The notes beneath the pieces were generated by a model. The model did no database searches. It was not told where the DNA came from and saw only the letters and a program-made list of their open reading frames with translations. Shown here in pieces: positions 11,701 through 21,566 of a DNA stretch of 64,000 bases. The position numbers and the translations under genes are program-made. Numbering within the stretch: position 1 is the first letter of the stretch; each line of letters starts with the position of its first letter. Location: assembly GCA_021432605.1 (NCBI GenBank), contig MU271144.1:3282606-3346605 (forward strand), written 5' to 3'. The DNA is from Coniochaeta sp. PMI_546 (Eukaryota > Ascomycota > Sordariomycetes > Coniochaetales > Coniochaetaceae).

Positions 11701-13475
11701 TATCAGTTCCTTGATATCTCCTTGGTTTTCAGCTCTGTGGCCTACCTCCATCCATCAGTCCATTGCGGCCAGCTATCCAGAGTGGTAGAGGTTGGTACGG
11801 AGAAGATCCCGTCGACAGTGGAAGGTCCTTGTCCTCTAATGGCAGCCAGGTTCTGTGCTCCTGCAGGTCTTGCACCTTTGCCCTCCGCCTCTACCTTTGG
11901 TCCAGCAAAGCCAACTATTTGCACCTTTCTCGTTTCGCCTTACCACCACCCAAGTCTTCTTCCTTTCCTTGACCGCATAGTCTCAGCCGCAGTGTGTCCC
12001 GCAACACTTGAGTCAGTCCAAGGCAGCTCGACCTGTCGCTCACGCCAGACGAGCTCTCGACGACCGCTTATCGCACATATCAAGACCGATAGCGGTGAAG
12101 AGATCAGAAAGTCGACATCGACAACCGAGAGTACCAGAAATACAAACTTTATACTTCGGAATAAGGAGCCTGGGGGGGACAAGGAGCAAAGAGAACGGCC
12201 TGGGCATGAACAAGAAGTACGAATACTTCGAAGAGTATCAACTTGTAAGTGGCAAGCTTTCTCAAGACTGACGTCCTGTCCATCATGCCAATATGCCTTC
12301 CTCTCTCAAGCAATAGTCGGTGGCTTCATGAAATAGAGCCTGAAGAAAAGTGTTCGTCTCCAAGTGGTAACATCGATAACCTCAGTCCTTGAACCCCCTT
12401 GTACTCGCTATATTGATAGCCAATGACTGCTGTTTTGACGGCACTTGCACTTATCGATCGAGTCTGTGTCAGCAATCCTTTACCGTTGTGCAGAACAGAG
12501 CCGTAACAATCACGGCCCTCCCAGCGCTATTCGAAACGATTATCTCCCTCTCAGAAACGTTGTGTTGACCTTCATTTGCCCACTTCCGTTGTCATTACCT
12601 TTGGCTTGTGTCTCTGTGTCAGGCAACGGCCATTTAGCGGTCTGGGTGAAGTCACCAGAATTATGTCTTCGGCAATGGCCTTCAAGCACCATCACCCCGA
12701 TCTCCTTCTGAGTGTTCTGCATCGAAGCCTTCAACGTGTCATGAAGGCACGAAGCTAGTTCCGTTCAATGTTTCCTCGCTCTTGTCACGTGGGTCCCACG
12801 AGGGTCTTTGAATTCTATGATCACCATCCATTTATGTCCTTGATGTCTTGAGCATAGTGGAATTTTGTGGGATTTTCTGGAGACCCAGCCTTGGAAATAT
12901 GAGTCCTTGAGATAACATGGTCTCCAGGACATGATTGTTCGAAGCCGCAGCGTTGCCCACAGGTCCAGTGACCAGGGGAGCATCCAAACTGTCGGAGGAC
13001 GCAGGAGATGTTGCCAGGCTTTTGCAGCGTATAAGTCTTCTGCTAGCACCAGAAAGCCGTCCATATCTTCACTCCACGATGAGTAAAGTGATATGCTGCA
13101 TGGTGAGCTTGGGTGCAGAGCAGACATTTTGTGCGGCTGTGTCACGTCTTCGTTTCCTTCTCTTGGTTGGCGATATGCCAAAGCTCAACCTCCGCCATGC
13201 CCTTGACATCTGTCTTTGGCTGCTGTATCCCGAAGGCTGTGTCCCAATGTTCTTCGTCTGTATAACGCCCCAAGGCTGGTGTTCCTGGTTATGAAGCCAC
13301 CCGGCTGGCAGATCTCTGATCAGGTCAGTGAGACTGCTCCAAGCCAAGATTCGAAAGTCAACAGTCCCTTCCGTGCTGCTTTACGAAATGCAGGATCTCT
13401 CGTCCTTGATCCACCATTCGATATATTCGACTCGTTGAAGGCAGGACCGGTAACTAACTTGCCGTAGTAGAGAAC
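8709..13475. other. 4.8-kb gap without a recognisable gene
   Basis: All frames are short and none shows a known domain. Bases 8709 to about 9500 probably hold the promoter of the SNF2 gene on the minus strand. Bases 10590-10760 are AT-rich and look like decayed repeat DNA. From about 11400 the plus strand turns pyrimidine-rich, as in fungal promoters and leaders, and splice-like signals appear at 12245 and just before 13476. I read 11.5-13.5 kb as the probable long leader of the bZIP gene. Confidence 0.4.
12206..12310 (+). promoter_or_regulatory. Candidate leader exon with short ORF and intron
   Basis: A short ATG frame at 12206 (MNKKYEYFEEYQL) runs into a consensus donor GTAAGT at 12245. 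ACTGAC near 12267 could be the branch point and TCTCTCAAG ending at 12310 the acceptor. Unlike the surrounding frames, the peptide is rich in Tyr and Glu. It may be a uORF or a first coding exon of the bZIP gene; this cannot be settled from sequence alone. Confidence 0.25.
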
Positions 13476-16127
13476 ATGGATTTCTATCGATCCGGAGTCA
13501 ATTTGGTCATGGGTAATTCGTCGTCCGGTCAAGACAGTCTAAGCCCATCTCTCACTTTTGAGAACGGCTACGTCCCTTTCACCACGATCGGGGACGGAGA
13601 CGGGGCAGGCTCTTCGGACATACCCTCCGGGGCTTCTCCCACGGCATACTATCCTCAGCGAGTTGCACATCTGGAAGGCCTGGCTTCGCATGATGTGACA
13701 TCCGAGCCAGGCGGGCGAGAAGTCCCGTCCCCGAGATCGAATCACCCATCTCCAATACCGAACCACCCGTATACGACAACGAACTACCCGTCCACGACGA
13801 CGAATCAGCCGCCTACGACGATAGACCACCTGTCCACCACGACAGATCATCCGTCCGCGACGATGAATCACCCTTCCTCTTTCCCGCCCACGACGATGGA
13901 TCATCCGTCCGCGACGATGAATTACCTGTCCACGACGACGAATCACCCTTTCTCTTTCCGACCCACGACAATGGACCACCTATCCGCCACGATGGATCAT
14001 CCGTCCGCGACGACGAATCACCCTTTCTCTTCAACGCCCATGACGATGGACCACCTATCCACCACGATGGATCATCCGTCCGCGACGATGAATAACCTGT
14101 CCGCGACAATGAATCACCCTTCCTCTTTCCCGCCCACGACGATGAATCACCCTTCCTCTTTCCCGCCCACGACGATGAATCACCCTTCCTCGTCCCCGCC
14201 CCCTCCACCCCGCGTCCCGCCGAATAGTCCTAGCTATTCTGGCTTCCCTCTTGGACAACCAACTTTCGCTGCTGCATTGCCTCTCGAGAACAGGCGCCCC
14301 GGACGACCACGAGGAGGACGACTCTCCGCAATCGAGCAATACTATCGCGCTGTTGCCCAGTTGCACTATGCCCAGCCTCGCAGACTTCCTGGTCTGGCTG
14401 ATTTTGACACTTCGGTCGCTTCTCAAGTCGCAGCTCCGGTACTTGGTCAAGCTGCTGATCAATCGTCTGGTCGATCGAGCGGCCAACTTGGCGCCAACAT
14501 GGATACCCAACCGAGTCAAGGACTCGTTGACGGACTCATTGGAGGACTGGCTAACGGTCTAGTTGGAAGCATGGCTGGACAGTCTGTCGGACTGGCTGAT
14601 CTCAGAGCTAATGCAGCTTTGGGAAACCAGCAGCAATCCAGCGGGTATGCCTCCTCGATGAGCCAAGTTGCCCCTAGGTACGCTGGGGATTTTCCGAACA
14701 TGCCTTCACCAGCGAGCAGTGCTCATGCAGCACATCACACCTTCAGCAACGCATCGACATTGATGAACTCCTGTGCTTCGGACCAGGGCTTCAATCCTGC
14801 CGTTTCGGACACTCCTCCAATTCACTCTCCCTCCCCAACCAGTCTCCGTCGACAGCCGACCCTCTCTCAAATGACCGCTCACCCTCAGGTAGCCGTTCCG
14901 CCTCAGGTCGGGACCTCATACAATTTCACTGCTCCTCCCCAGCCTGCCGGTCCTTCTCCATATGGTGGACTGCCTCAGCACGGAACTGCACCTCAGTTTC
15001 TAGCCCCAACTCATGCTGCTCCGACTGCTCAAACCCAACCTCCTGCCCTGTTCGCTCAAACCTCTTCTGCATATACACAAGCGCCTGCGGACAATGCTCC
15101 TCATCCCACTCAGCTCGCCCCTCCTGCTCCACCAACCCTGATTCACGACTTGCCCGCCTCAGTTACCGCGAGACCAACATTCCAACGCATCCTGAGGATG
15201 GCAACAGACCCCAAGCAGCTCCCTCCCAATGTCACACCTCAGCAGGCCCAGATCATCCAGCAGACCCAGGTCCACCTGGCCAGCGCGAAGTTCGACAAGG
15301 TCCGCGAAGCCAACAACAAGTCTGCCAAGCGTGGCAGATACAAGCGGATGGCTACCACGGTTGCCCTGGCCGACGAGATCATGCGACAGAAGGCAGAGAT
15401 GAAGCATCTTGAAGAGGAGAATGACAAGCTCAGTGACAAGCTCGTGCGAGTCGAGAGTGTGATGCCGGGCATCACGAATGCTACGGAGGTCATCGGTGGT
15501 CCGCAACCGACCAACATGCAGCAACCCGCTCACGGTCATGGAGGCTTTGCTAGCAGCGCGACCTCTTCTTTCTTTGACGAGGCCTCTCAGACCTTCAAGT
15601 CCTCTGCGTCCAATAACTACGAGTCCTCTCAGTCGAACGCCCTCGGCATCACTCTGCCAACCATGACTGACGTCTTTGGCTCCCCCATCCAGCATCCCAA
15701 TGCCTCTGCAATGACTCAGTCCAACTCCTTCAACCTCACGCTGCCCTCCACCTCCGGCACGTCCACTGTCCCCACCGTGAAGGTTGATGACACCAACCAA
15801 GATGACCCAGAGGACAACCCAGACGAGCCCGACCTGTCTCTCGACCGGCAGTTCCTCCGCGAAGCCCACGATATGCGTCTCCAGCTCATCGACGCCGTCA
15901 AGGGCGACAAGCTGCACGAGCTCGGGTTCGGCTGCCACGACGAGATCGACGCCGTCATCCAGCGCGGCCGCCGCATCCGGGCGTCGCTCGGCATGCCAGA
16001 CGACGACTACGACCGCTGGATCCCGCCAGTCTCCAACGCCGGTCGGCGTAAGAGGTCTGCTGACGAGCCCGAGGAGGAGGAGACCAAGGCTCCTGCTAAG
16101 AAGATGGCGAAGAGGAGTAGGGCCTGA
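13476..16127 (+). CDS. bZIP transcription factor with long disordered N-terminus
   Basis: Single-exon frame of 883 residues. The bZIP region begins near residue 610: the basic stretch REANNKSAKRGRYK fits the classic bZIP pattern (N-x2-S-A-x2-x-R), with Gly where Ser or Cys is usual. A zipper follows with heptad d positions L, Q, L, L, V and a positions I, M, N, L; the buried Asn is typical of dimerising zippers. Upstream sequence is rich in Pro, Ser, Thr, His and Gln and includes a tandem-repeat block (residues about 90-245). After the zipper come Ser/Thr-rich sequence, an acidic segment, and a basic tail that may be a nuclear signal. Just before the ATG, CTAAC followed by CGTAG resembles a branch point and acceptor, so an upstream leader or coding exon is likely. 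The family is clear; the target pathway is unknown. Confidence 0.8.
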   Translation: MDFYRSGVNLVMGNSSSGQDSLSPSLTFENGYVPFTTIGDGDGAGSSDIPSGASPTAYYPQRVAHLEGLASHDVTSEPGGREVPSPRSNHPSPIPNHPYTTTNYPSTTTNQPPTTIDHLSTTTDHPSATMNHPSSFPPTTMDHPSATMNYLSTTTNHPFSFRPTTMDHLSATMDHPSATTNHPFSSTPMTMDHLSTTMDHPSATMNNLSATMNHPSSFPPTTMNHPSSFPPTTMNHPSSSPPPPPRVPPNSPSYSGFPLGQPTFAAALPLENRRPGRPRGGRLSAIEQYYRAVAQLHYAQPRRLPGLADFDTSVASQVAAPVLGQAADQSSGRSSGQLGANMDTQPSQGLVDGLIGGLANGLVGSMAGQSVGLADLRANAALGNQQQSSGYASSMSQVAPRYAGDFPNMPSPASSAHAAHHTFSNASTLMNSCASDQGFNPAVSDTPPIHSPSPTSLRRQPTLSQMTAHPQVAVPPQVGTSYNFTAPPQPAGPSPYGGLPQHGTAPQFLAPTHAAPTAQTQPPALFAQTSSAYTQAPADNAPHPTQLAPPAPPTLIHDLPASVTARPTFQRILRMATDPKQLPPNVTPQQAQIIQQTQVHLASAKFDKVREANNKSAKRGRYKRMATTVALADEIMRQKAEMKHLEEENDKLSDKLVRVESVMPGITNATEVIGGPQPTNMQQPAHGHGGFASSATSSFFDEASQTFKSSASNNYESSQSNALGITLPTMTDVFGSPIQHPNASAMTQSNSFNLTLPSTSGTSTVPTVKVDDTNQDDPEDNPDEPDLSLDRQFLREAHDMRLQLIDAVKGDKLHELGFGCHDEIDAVIQRGRRIRASLGMPDDDYDRWIPPVSNAGRRKRSADEPEEEETKAPAKKMAKRSRA
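13741..14215 (+). repeat. Intragenic minisatellite coding for NHPSS/TTMDHPS repeats
   Basis: Degenerate in-frame tandem units inside the bZIP gene. The clearest are 33-nt units between about 14107 and 14200 (each containing CGACGATGAATCACCC), coding for NHPSSFPPTTM-type 11-mers. Earlier units are more diverged (TTMDHLSATMDHPS). All units are multiples of three, so unit-number change would keep the frame and alter only the length of the disordered arm. Confidence 0.8.
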
Positions 16128-16706
16128 TCATATTTTGGTGGATGAATTTCAGTCTTTGTTCGTTCAATTTTTGGGTTTGGGGGAGGATGGAAAATAGGAA
16201 GTGGGAAAAAAAGACAATCTCCAATTCAGTCAATGGGCCTATCTACCTTTCGGAGGATCAGGTGATTCAGGTATCGCGGTTTCTATTGATCGTTCTTTCC
16301 TCTACTTCTCTTTTGTTCCAAGACTTTCGAAGGCAACTTCAGGCGCCAGGGGAAGGGAAGGAATCACCTTAAGATACCCGGCATAGAAAGAAAAAACAAA
16401 AATCGGTTGGCGTTTTGGTAGTTCTTTTGTTAGAGGCTCCCTAGTATCGACAGCCTTGTTTCTTATCGTGAGTTAAGATTATTAACTTTAAAAATAAATG
16501 AAACAATTTTGATATCAAGACGGTCCTAAGAACGATCACTTGTGATTTCATTATATCAACACTATTGATTCGATACTAGACAGGAATACTACTATTTCGC
16601 CTATTACGCCGAGGCATATCAACTCAAACCCAAAACAAACAGTAAGGACGCCAGCCTTAAGATTTGAACAACCAATCATAATCACCCTATACCATCGTAT
16701 TGCAAT
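16128..16706. other. Convergent 3-prime intergenic gap
   Basis: About 580 bases between the bZIP stop (+) and the MARVEL stop (-). They become AT-rich after 16380. I see no gene. Confidence 0.5.
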
Positions 16707-17457
16707 TTACTGGGCAGGATAAGTCTGCTGGGGATATTGCCCGGCAGGGTAGTTGTAGTTCGACGGCGTAGGCTCCTGCTTGACCTGGCCGAGCTCAGCC
16801 TGGTTGTGAGTATTGGCGCCCTCAGGATCAGCGAGACAGGCCCGGACGAAGAAGTAGAGGTTGACAATAGATAGGATCCTATGATTCTTATTAATTGTCT
16901 GCCCAACCGACCCGACAAAAAGAAAGGGTCAACATACCAAATGACGGCACCGATCGCGGCGCAACCAGCCAACGCGCCGCCTTCGTTCTTGGCGTAGCCG
17001 GACGGGCTGGAGCAAGTGCCGAAGTAGCAGTAGCTCGTCAGCCAGACGGAGGCCGTGGAGGCTGCCCAGGCCCAGGCGCTGAGCCAGAAGATGACGCTGA
17101 GGATGTAGGCGACCAGAGCGATGATGCGGTAGAAGAAGTGCGGCGCCCAGATCTCGATGGCGGTGGCACCGCCAATGACGATGAATGTCTTGATTGTCTA
17201 AATGACCCGGATGTTAAGAAGGGGCTCTTGAGTACGAGACCGGTGGGGATCATTGAGAACGATGCACGTACGACAAAGATCAGGTATCCGCCAGCTCCAG
17301 TGCCGCCAACAAGTCCATAGTATGAACCAAAGAGAGAAATAGAGTATGCTGCAAGCGCAAGCACTACGAGACTGAGCACTAGAATTGCGATCTTGAGGAA
17401 GAGGAGCCAGCGAGGTTGAGGTGGGACTCCCTTTGCGGTCAAGCCTCGCGAAGACAT
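16707..17457 (-). CDS. MARVEL-domain four-helix membrane protein
   Basis: Three exons (17457-17272, 17197-16938, 16878-16707) give 205 residues. Four hydrophobic helices lie near residues 18-40, 55-77, 83-108 and 133-158, with a short Gly-rich loop after helix 1 and a Cys-containing loop (CYFGTC) between helices 3 and 4. The cytosolic tail is rich in Tyr, Pro and Gln (YNYPAGQYPQQTYPAQ). This is the layout of fungal MARVEL proteins, which associate with membrane subdomains or vesicle traffic; the specific role is not known. The start at 17457 gives a basic N-terminus before helix 1. Introns start GTACGT and GTATGT and all phases agree. Confidence 0.82.
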
Positions 17458-18897
17458 CTTGGCGGTCGAGTCGTGTCTGAATAGGGAGGAAGGATGAAGG
17501 AGTGTAGTTAACTGGGAGAAAACGGCTCAGCAGAGCAGATCAAGTGATACCTAAATGCGACCTGGGGGGACAAGAAGGATAAACAGGACTGGAACAACCC
17601 CCAACGCAGGGGACGAAGGGCTGCTTTTATTGACACGAGCAGCAAGCCGTGGCGCAAAAGCTGGAATTCTACCCGTCGACACTTATCGACATGCACATTC
17701 AAATATTTGCGACAGATGCAAGCCAAGCACAGCCAGAGCCACCCCTTCGAGGAGCCCAGTGTTTCTAGAGCGCAATGGTGGCTGCATTCCGTTGGCCCTG
17801 GTACAGGGGCAGCAAGCACTGCGAGTATCACGCCAGACGCAATGCATCCATCCTTGGCGGCTACCGGTGATTGAAAGGGGGACATTGGCATAAGAAGGCT
17901 GAGAAGCTTAACGTCGGGATCAGGGATGTGTTCGGAGGATGGGTGATTTGCAGCGGAAGGTTGCCCGAGGGCTGAAGGCTGCAAACATTCATCGACCCCT
18001 GCGGGACAAGATGACCCTGGCACATGACTGGCCAAAGCTGAGAGCAAGATCCGAAATTGACAAAGGTCGTGCCTCTCAACGCGCAGAAGATGGCGTCCTT
18101 GGATCGTCTGGTCATTGGGTATCATTGCCGAATTTAGAAACATCCCGCATCCCGCAATCCTTGGAGCCTTGGAGGAAAGTCGCGACTGCGTTTGGCGACG
18201 CGCGAACAAGGTATTGAGAGGTAAAGCACGCCTTGTATTTGGGTGCCAACCATGCGTCGAGGCGAGGTGGAAAGGGTGCTGCATCTGTGTCGGCGTCCAT
18301 CTTAAGCCCGGATATTCACCGCTGAAACACAGCAAACAGAGAGAATATGCGACCAGAACTAGTACGTACAGCACACCGACAAGTATGGCAAGTGCTCCAG
18401 CAAGGGCTCCTCTACCGAACACAGACCCCGCCAGCGCAAGCTGAGGTGTCACCGGATCTGAAGTCAACAGAAAGAAAGTGTTATCTTCTCCCTGAGACGC
18501 GTGGTGGCGGAGCTTTCCCCGCTAGTGGTTGGACTAGTGGAGGTGGCTGAGTGCGCAGAAAATTGGCTGAGCAGCTTGACCCCAGCCATATGGCCCAGAT
18601 CGCAAGGGATCCATGCCTATCACATCTTAGACGGCTGGTGACATGGTATGCCACAAACTTCTCCCACAATCCAGGCCAAGATGAGAACTCGTTTGTGGCT
18701 GATGACTGAGCCCGTTGCTTGTGAATCCAAGTAGCAAATATTCAGACGTCTAGAACCTCGTTCATTAACGTAAAGACTCTTTTCTTGCGCAGAGTCGAGA
18801 AAGAAGGATTGGTCTGCAATTCTGCATTCCAAGCAAGATCGAATCCAAACACTCTACATGCGATGCCCTCAGCTGCCGTGCCTCCGCTGTGAGGCCT

Positions 18898-18922
18898 AAT
18901 TCCTAGAAGCCTCCTAGGAATT
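18898..18922. repeat. Perfect 9-bp inverted repeat
   Basis: AATTCCTAG at 18898-18906 and CTAGGAATT at 18914-18922 are exact reverse complements around a 7-base loop. It could form a hairpin and lies next to the end of the possible relic frame; no function is assigned. Confidence 0.5.
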
Positions 18923-18942
18923 GCTAGGCTAAACCATCGCCA

Positions 18943-19439
18943 TCAGTTCTCACGGATCCAGGTCTGAAGACTCTGCAGGTCCGCGTGGTTGATACGCTTC
19001 ATCTCTTCCACACCTCGTGTCCCCTGCTTCAACAATATGTACTCTTGGGAGCTTGGCCACCACATGCCGAAATTCCGTCTCGCGGTGATGTCGTCGGGAT
19101 TGATCTCGACCACAACCACCCTTCAGCTCTGGAGCCGTAAGAGCGGAAAGTACCTGTCGCCCGAGGGGAGTCTGGAGACGCGTGTTGCGTCGCGGCGTTG
19201 GGCAAATATGACTAACTCATGAGATCTTCATTTCGCTGACCGACGACGAGGATAGATCAAACGAGCTTGGAGTCAGACTGTGCAGGTGAGGTCATGCCAT
19301 CCAGATGGGTCATGGGTATGGGTGCGAGCTTTTCTGAGGGTGCTGGTGAGCCGGGCACTTGGTACTGAGGTTCGTCAGCCGGAGGTGGCAGTCGATGCTG
19401 CTGCTGCTGTAATGCCGTACCGTTCATCATATAGTTCAC
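18943..19439 (-). pseudogene. Possible broken or unresolved gene
   Basis: Two minus-strand stretches look more protein-like than their surroundings. One (19439-19257, from an ATG) is a Gln/Pro-rich 60-residue frame containing PPPADEPQYQVPGSPAPSEK. The other (19122-18943) is open for 59 codons, contains VVVVEINPDDI and NFGMWWPSSQEYILLKQG, and ends at a stop. Several stops separate them, and no intron I tried joins them in a convincing phase. This may be a decayed gene or a gene with splice sites I could not place. No family is recognised. Confidence 0.3.
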
Positions 19440-20442
19440 CTATGGCGGCGATGGGGAGGTAAATCTGGGGAGCGACGGAACAACTGCGTGAAAAGGAACC
19501 GGCCTTCCGATCAATGTCGAAGCTTTATCAGTGAGATCGATGATCACGGCAAAAGGAATTCCAACAACTAATCAAGGTCCGACCGTGACCAAGAAAAGGA
19601 GGATCTTTGGTCTATGAAGTGGATTGTTAAGCCCTCAATCTTCGCGGTGAATCAGGATGCCGGCTGAGGATCCTACCGCAACGTATTCAGGCTGGTCTAG
19701 CAGTCTCGTATGATTGAGCGGTCGACTATCGGATAAACGTCTGTAGAGAGATCGACCACGAAATGGTTCAGGCCGAACGCGTTAGCATGCGACCAGAGCG
19801 CCGTAAGATATAGATATCAAGGTACCAAAGCCAGTGAGCTGTGCGAGGGAACACACGGGAGGGGTACATATCGATATGTCTTGATGCTTGGTTGGTCGAG
19901 GCTAATTCCTGCCCTTGAGTGTTTTCAGGGCCTTCAAGTGTGCAGTGCCATCTTACCAACTGCCTTCTACATATTTAGCTATGATTGAGTTTACACCTTG
20001 CCGAATAAGTTCAGCTAGATTAGACTTTAGCGAGATAGTTCGTAAGCACCCTTCCTTGTCGTACCCTGTCCGCAAATCCAGTAGACTTATAGTAGCACTC
20101 AAGTAATAGCTGATTACTATTCATCCGTACGCTACGTTGAATAAGCACATTATGCGCTGTACAACCTTCCCGAGTACGTCACCAACCGTAACACCATAAT
20201 CAGTAATCCCAATCTTCATCACGAACAGGAAATAAACAGCCCTCAAGCATCCCTCGGTAGTCTTCTTGTCAAGTGCTCCCAACCGTAGATAAGAGAGAGG
20301 CCTGTCGCAACGCTATCCGTTTCTACAATCGTTCAGAGACACCCAACAAAATCACCAGCTCGGACGTCACTCATCTTCGTCAGCCACGGGCATCTAAGAC
20401 TTGTAGCCAATCAAGCTCGGATAGCAACAAAGTAACGACGCC

Positions 20443-21191
20443 ATGGCTTCCAACATTCTGTCAGAGTTGCTTGCTCGCAACAGGTAAAATCCTTCACAAT
20501 ACTTCTGTATCCGAGCGCAACTGCTTTGCTCTATGGATCAAGACTGACCAACTCAAAAGCAAATTATCAGAGACATACAAAGCACCACCGGATCTTCTGA
20601 CTATGGCCAATGCGGTTCGCAGTAGTGGGATCGGAACGATAATTCTGAGTTGCTCTGACCCGCGCCTGAATCCCTACCAGGTCTTTGGCATCGACCCGAC
20701 TATAAAGGGTGTCTCCATGGTGATCAATGCCGGCGGACGCGCCGTCGACGCTATCAGGACAATTTCGGTCCTGCAGACCATTGGTAATCCCAGGACCATC
20801 TTGGTTCTCCATCATACAGGTAAAAGGCCCCCCTGACGGCCAGGATGGGCTACCTCACTTGATGGTCAGTCGCTGACGTATGGTCAAGATTGTGGATTGA
20901 CCCATTTCCACGACGCCGATATCAAGGATGAACTGATCAAAATCGCACCCCAAGAGAAGGACACGATAAACACCTCGAAATATGGCGAGATCGTGGGATC
21001 GTGAGCTTGCCGTTCGCCTTCAGCTTGTCAAAGACTGACTTGTCAATAGAATCGAGGATTCGTTGAAAGAGGACGTGGCGTTCCTCAACGATTCTCCCTT
21101 CATTCAGCCAGGAACGCGGATCGTTGGACTGAAATACGATATCAACACTGGGCTCGTCACAAAGGTCGAGGAGGCAAGAGTCAGAGATTGA
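20443..21191 (+). CDS. Beta-class carbonic anhydrase
   Basis: Zinc enzyme interconverting CO2 and bicarbonate. Four exons (20443-20483, 20560-20819, 20889-21000, 21050-21191) give 184 residues. All metal ligands are visible: Cys45 in CSDPR, with the Asp47-Arg49 dyad, and His99 and Cys102 in HHTDCG, the last split by intron 2. The segment INAGGRAVDAIRTISVL replaces the FRNAG-type loop and marks the short beta-CA group often called carbonic anhydrase-like in fungi. There is no N-terminal extension, so a cytosolic location is likely. The first exon is only 41 nt (MASNILSELLARN). Introns start GTAAAA, GTAAAA and GTGAGC; the first two donors are weak but give the only consistent phase. Confidence 0.85.
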
Positions 21192-21566
21192 CTCAAGTCG
21201 TCTTAGAGTGCCTGATAATGAGTTTAATGATTTCATCTTGCCTTGAAATGAAAAGACGGCTTTGTTAGATGGAATATGCCCTAGCGGCGAAGCATGCGCA
21301 CTTGTTCTCGTTCGGAGGGCCTCATCTAATTACGAGATTATTCCCCGCTTGGGGAGAGGACCAGTGACTGCGAAGAAGACGAGTTGGGGCTGAGCGGCCG
21401 TCGGCAGAAATTGATGTATCAAATCACATCTCCACGTCATTGCACAACAATTTGTTACTCCTCACAGTTGGGGACGACGAGTAAACCAAATTCGCCAAGA
21501 AAGCCCCTGAATCCATGCCTCATTAAGATAAGAAGAACGCCTTTGACATCCGAACGACACTCCCCA
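21192..21566. other. Convergent 3-prime intergenic gap
   Basis: About 375 bases between the carbonic anhydrase stop (+) and the ankyrin gene stop (-). Nothing recognisable. Confidence 0.5.

Larger units (their letters stand above)
17458..20442. other. 3-kb gene-poor region
   Basis: No complete gene is recognised. A 319-codon minus-strand frame (18467-17508) has one hydrophobic segment but otherwise looks random. A short hairpin (18898-18922) and a possible gene relic (18943-19439, -) are listed separately. Bases 19960-20130 are AT-rich and may be decayed repeat DNA. Bases after about 20200 probably belong to the carbonic anhydrase promoter. Confidence 0.4.

Noticed and set aside
13741-14215. 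CRISPR-like regular repeats
   Set aside because: The repeats are in frame inside a fungal coding sequence, contiguous, and without unique spacers.
17508-18467. 319-codon minus-strand frame upstream of the MARVEL gene
   Set aside because: One hydrophobic stretch, but otherwise Cys/Ser/Pro-rich random-looking sequence with no splice continuation. It is most likely promoter DNA of the MARVEL gene, though not excluded.
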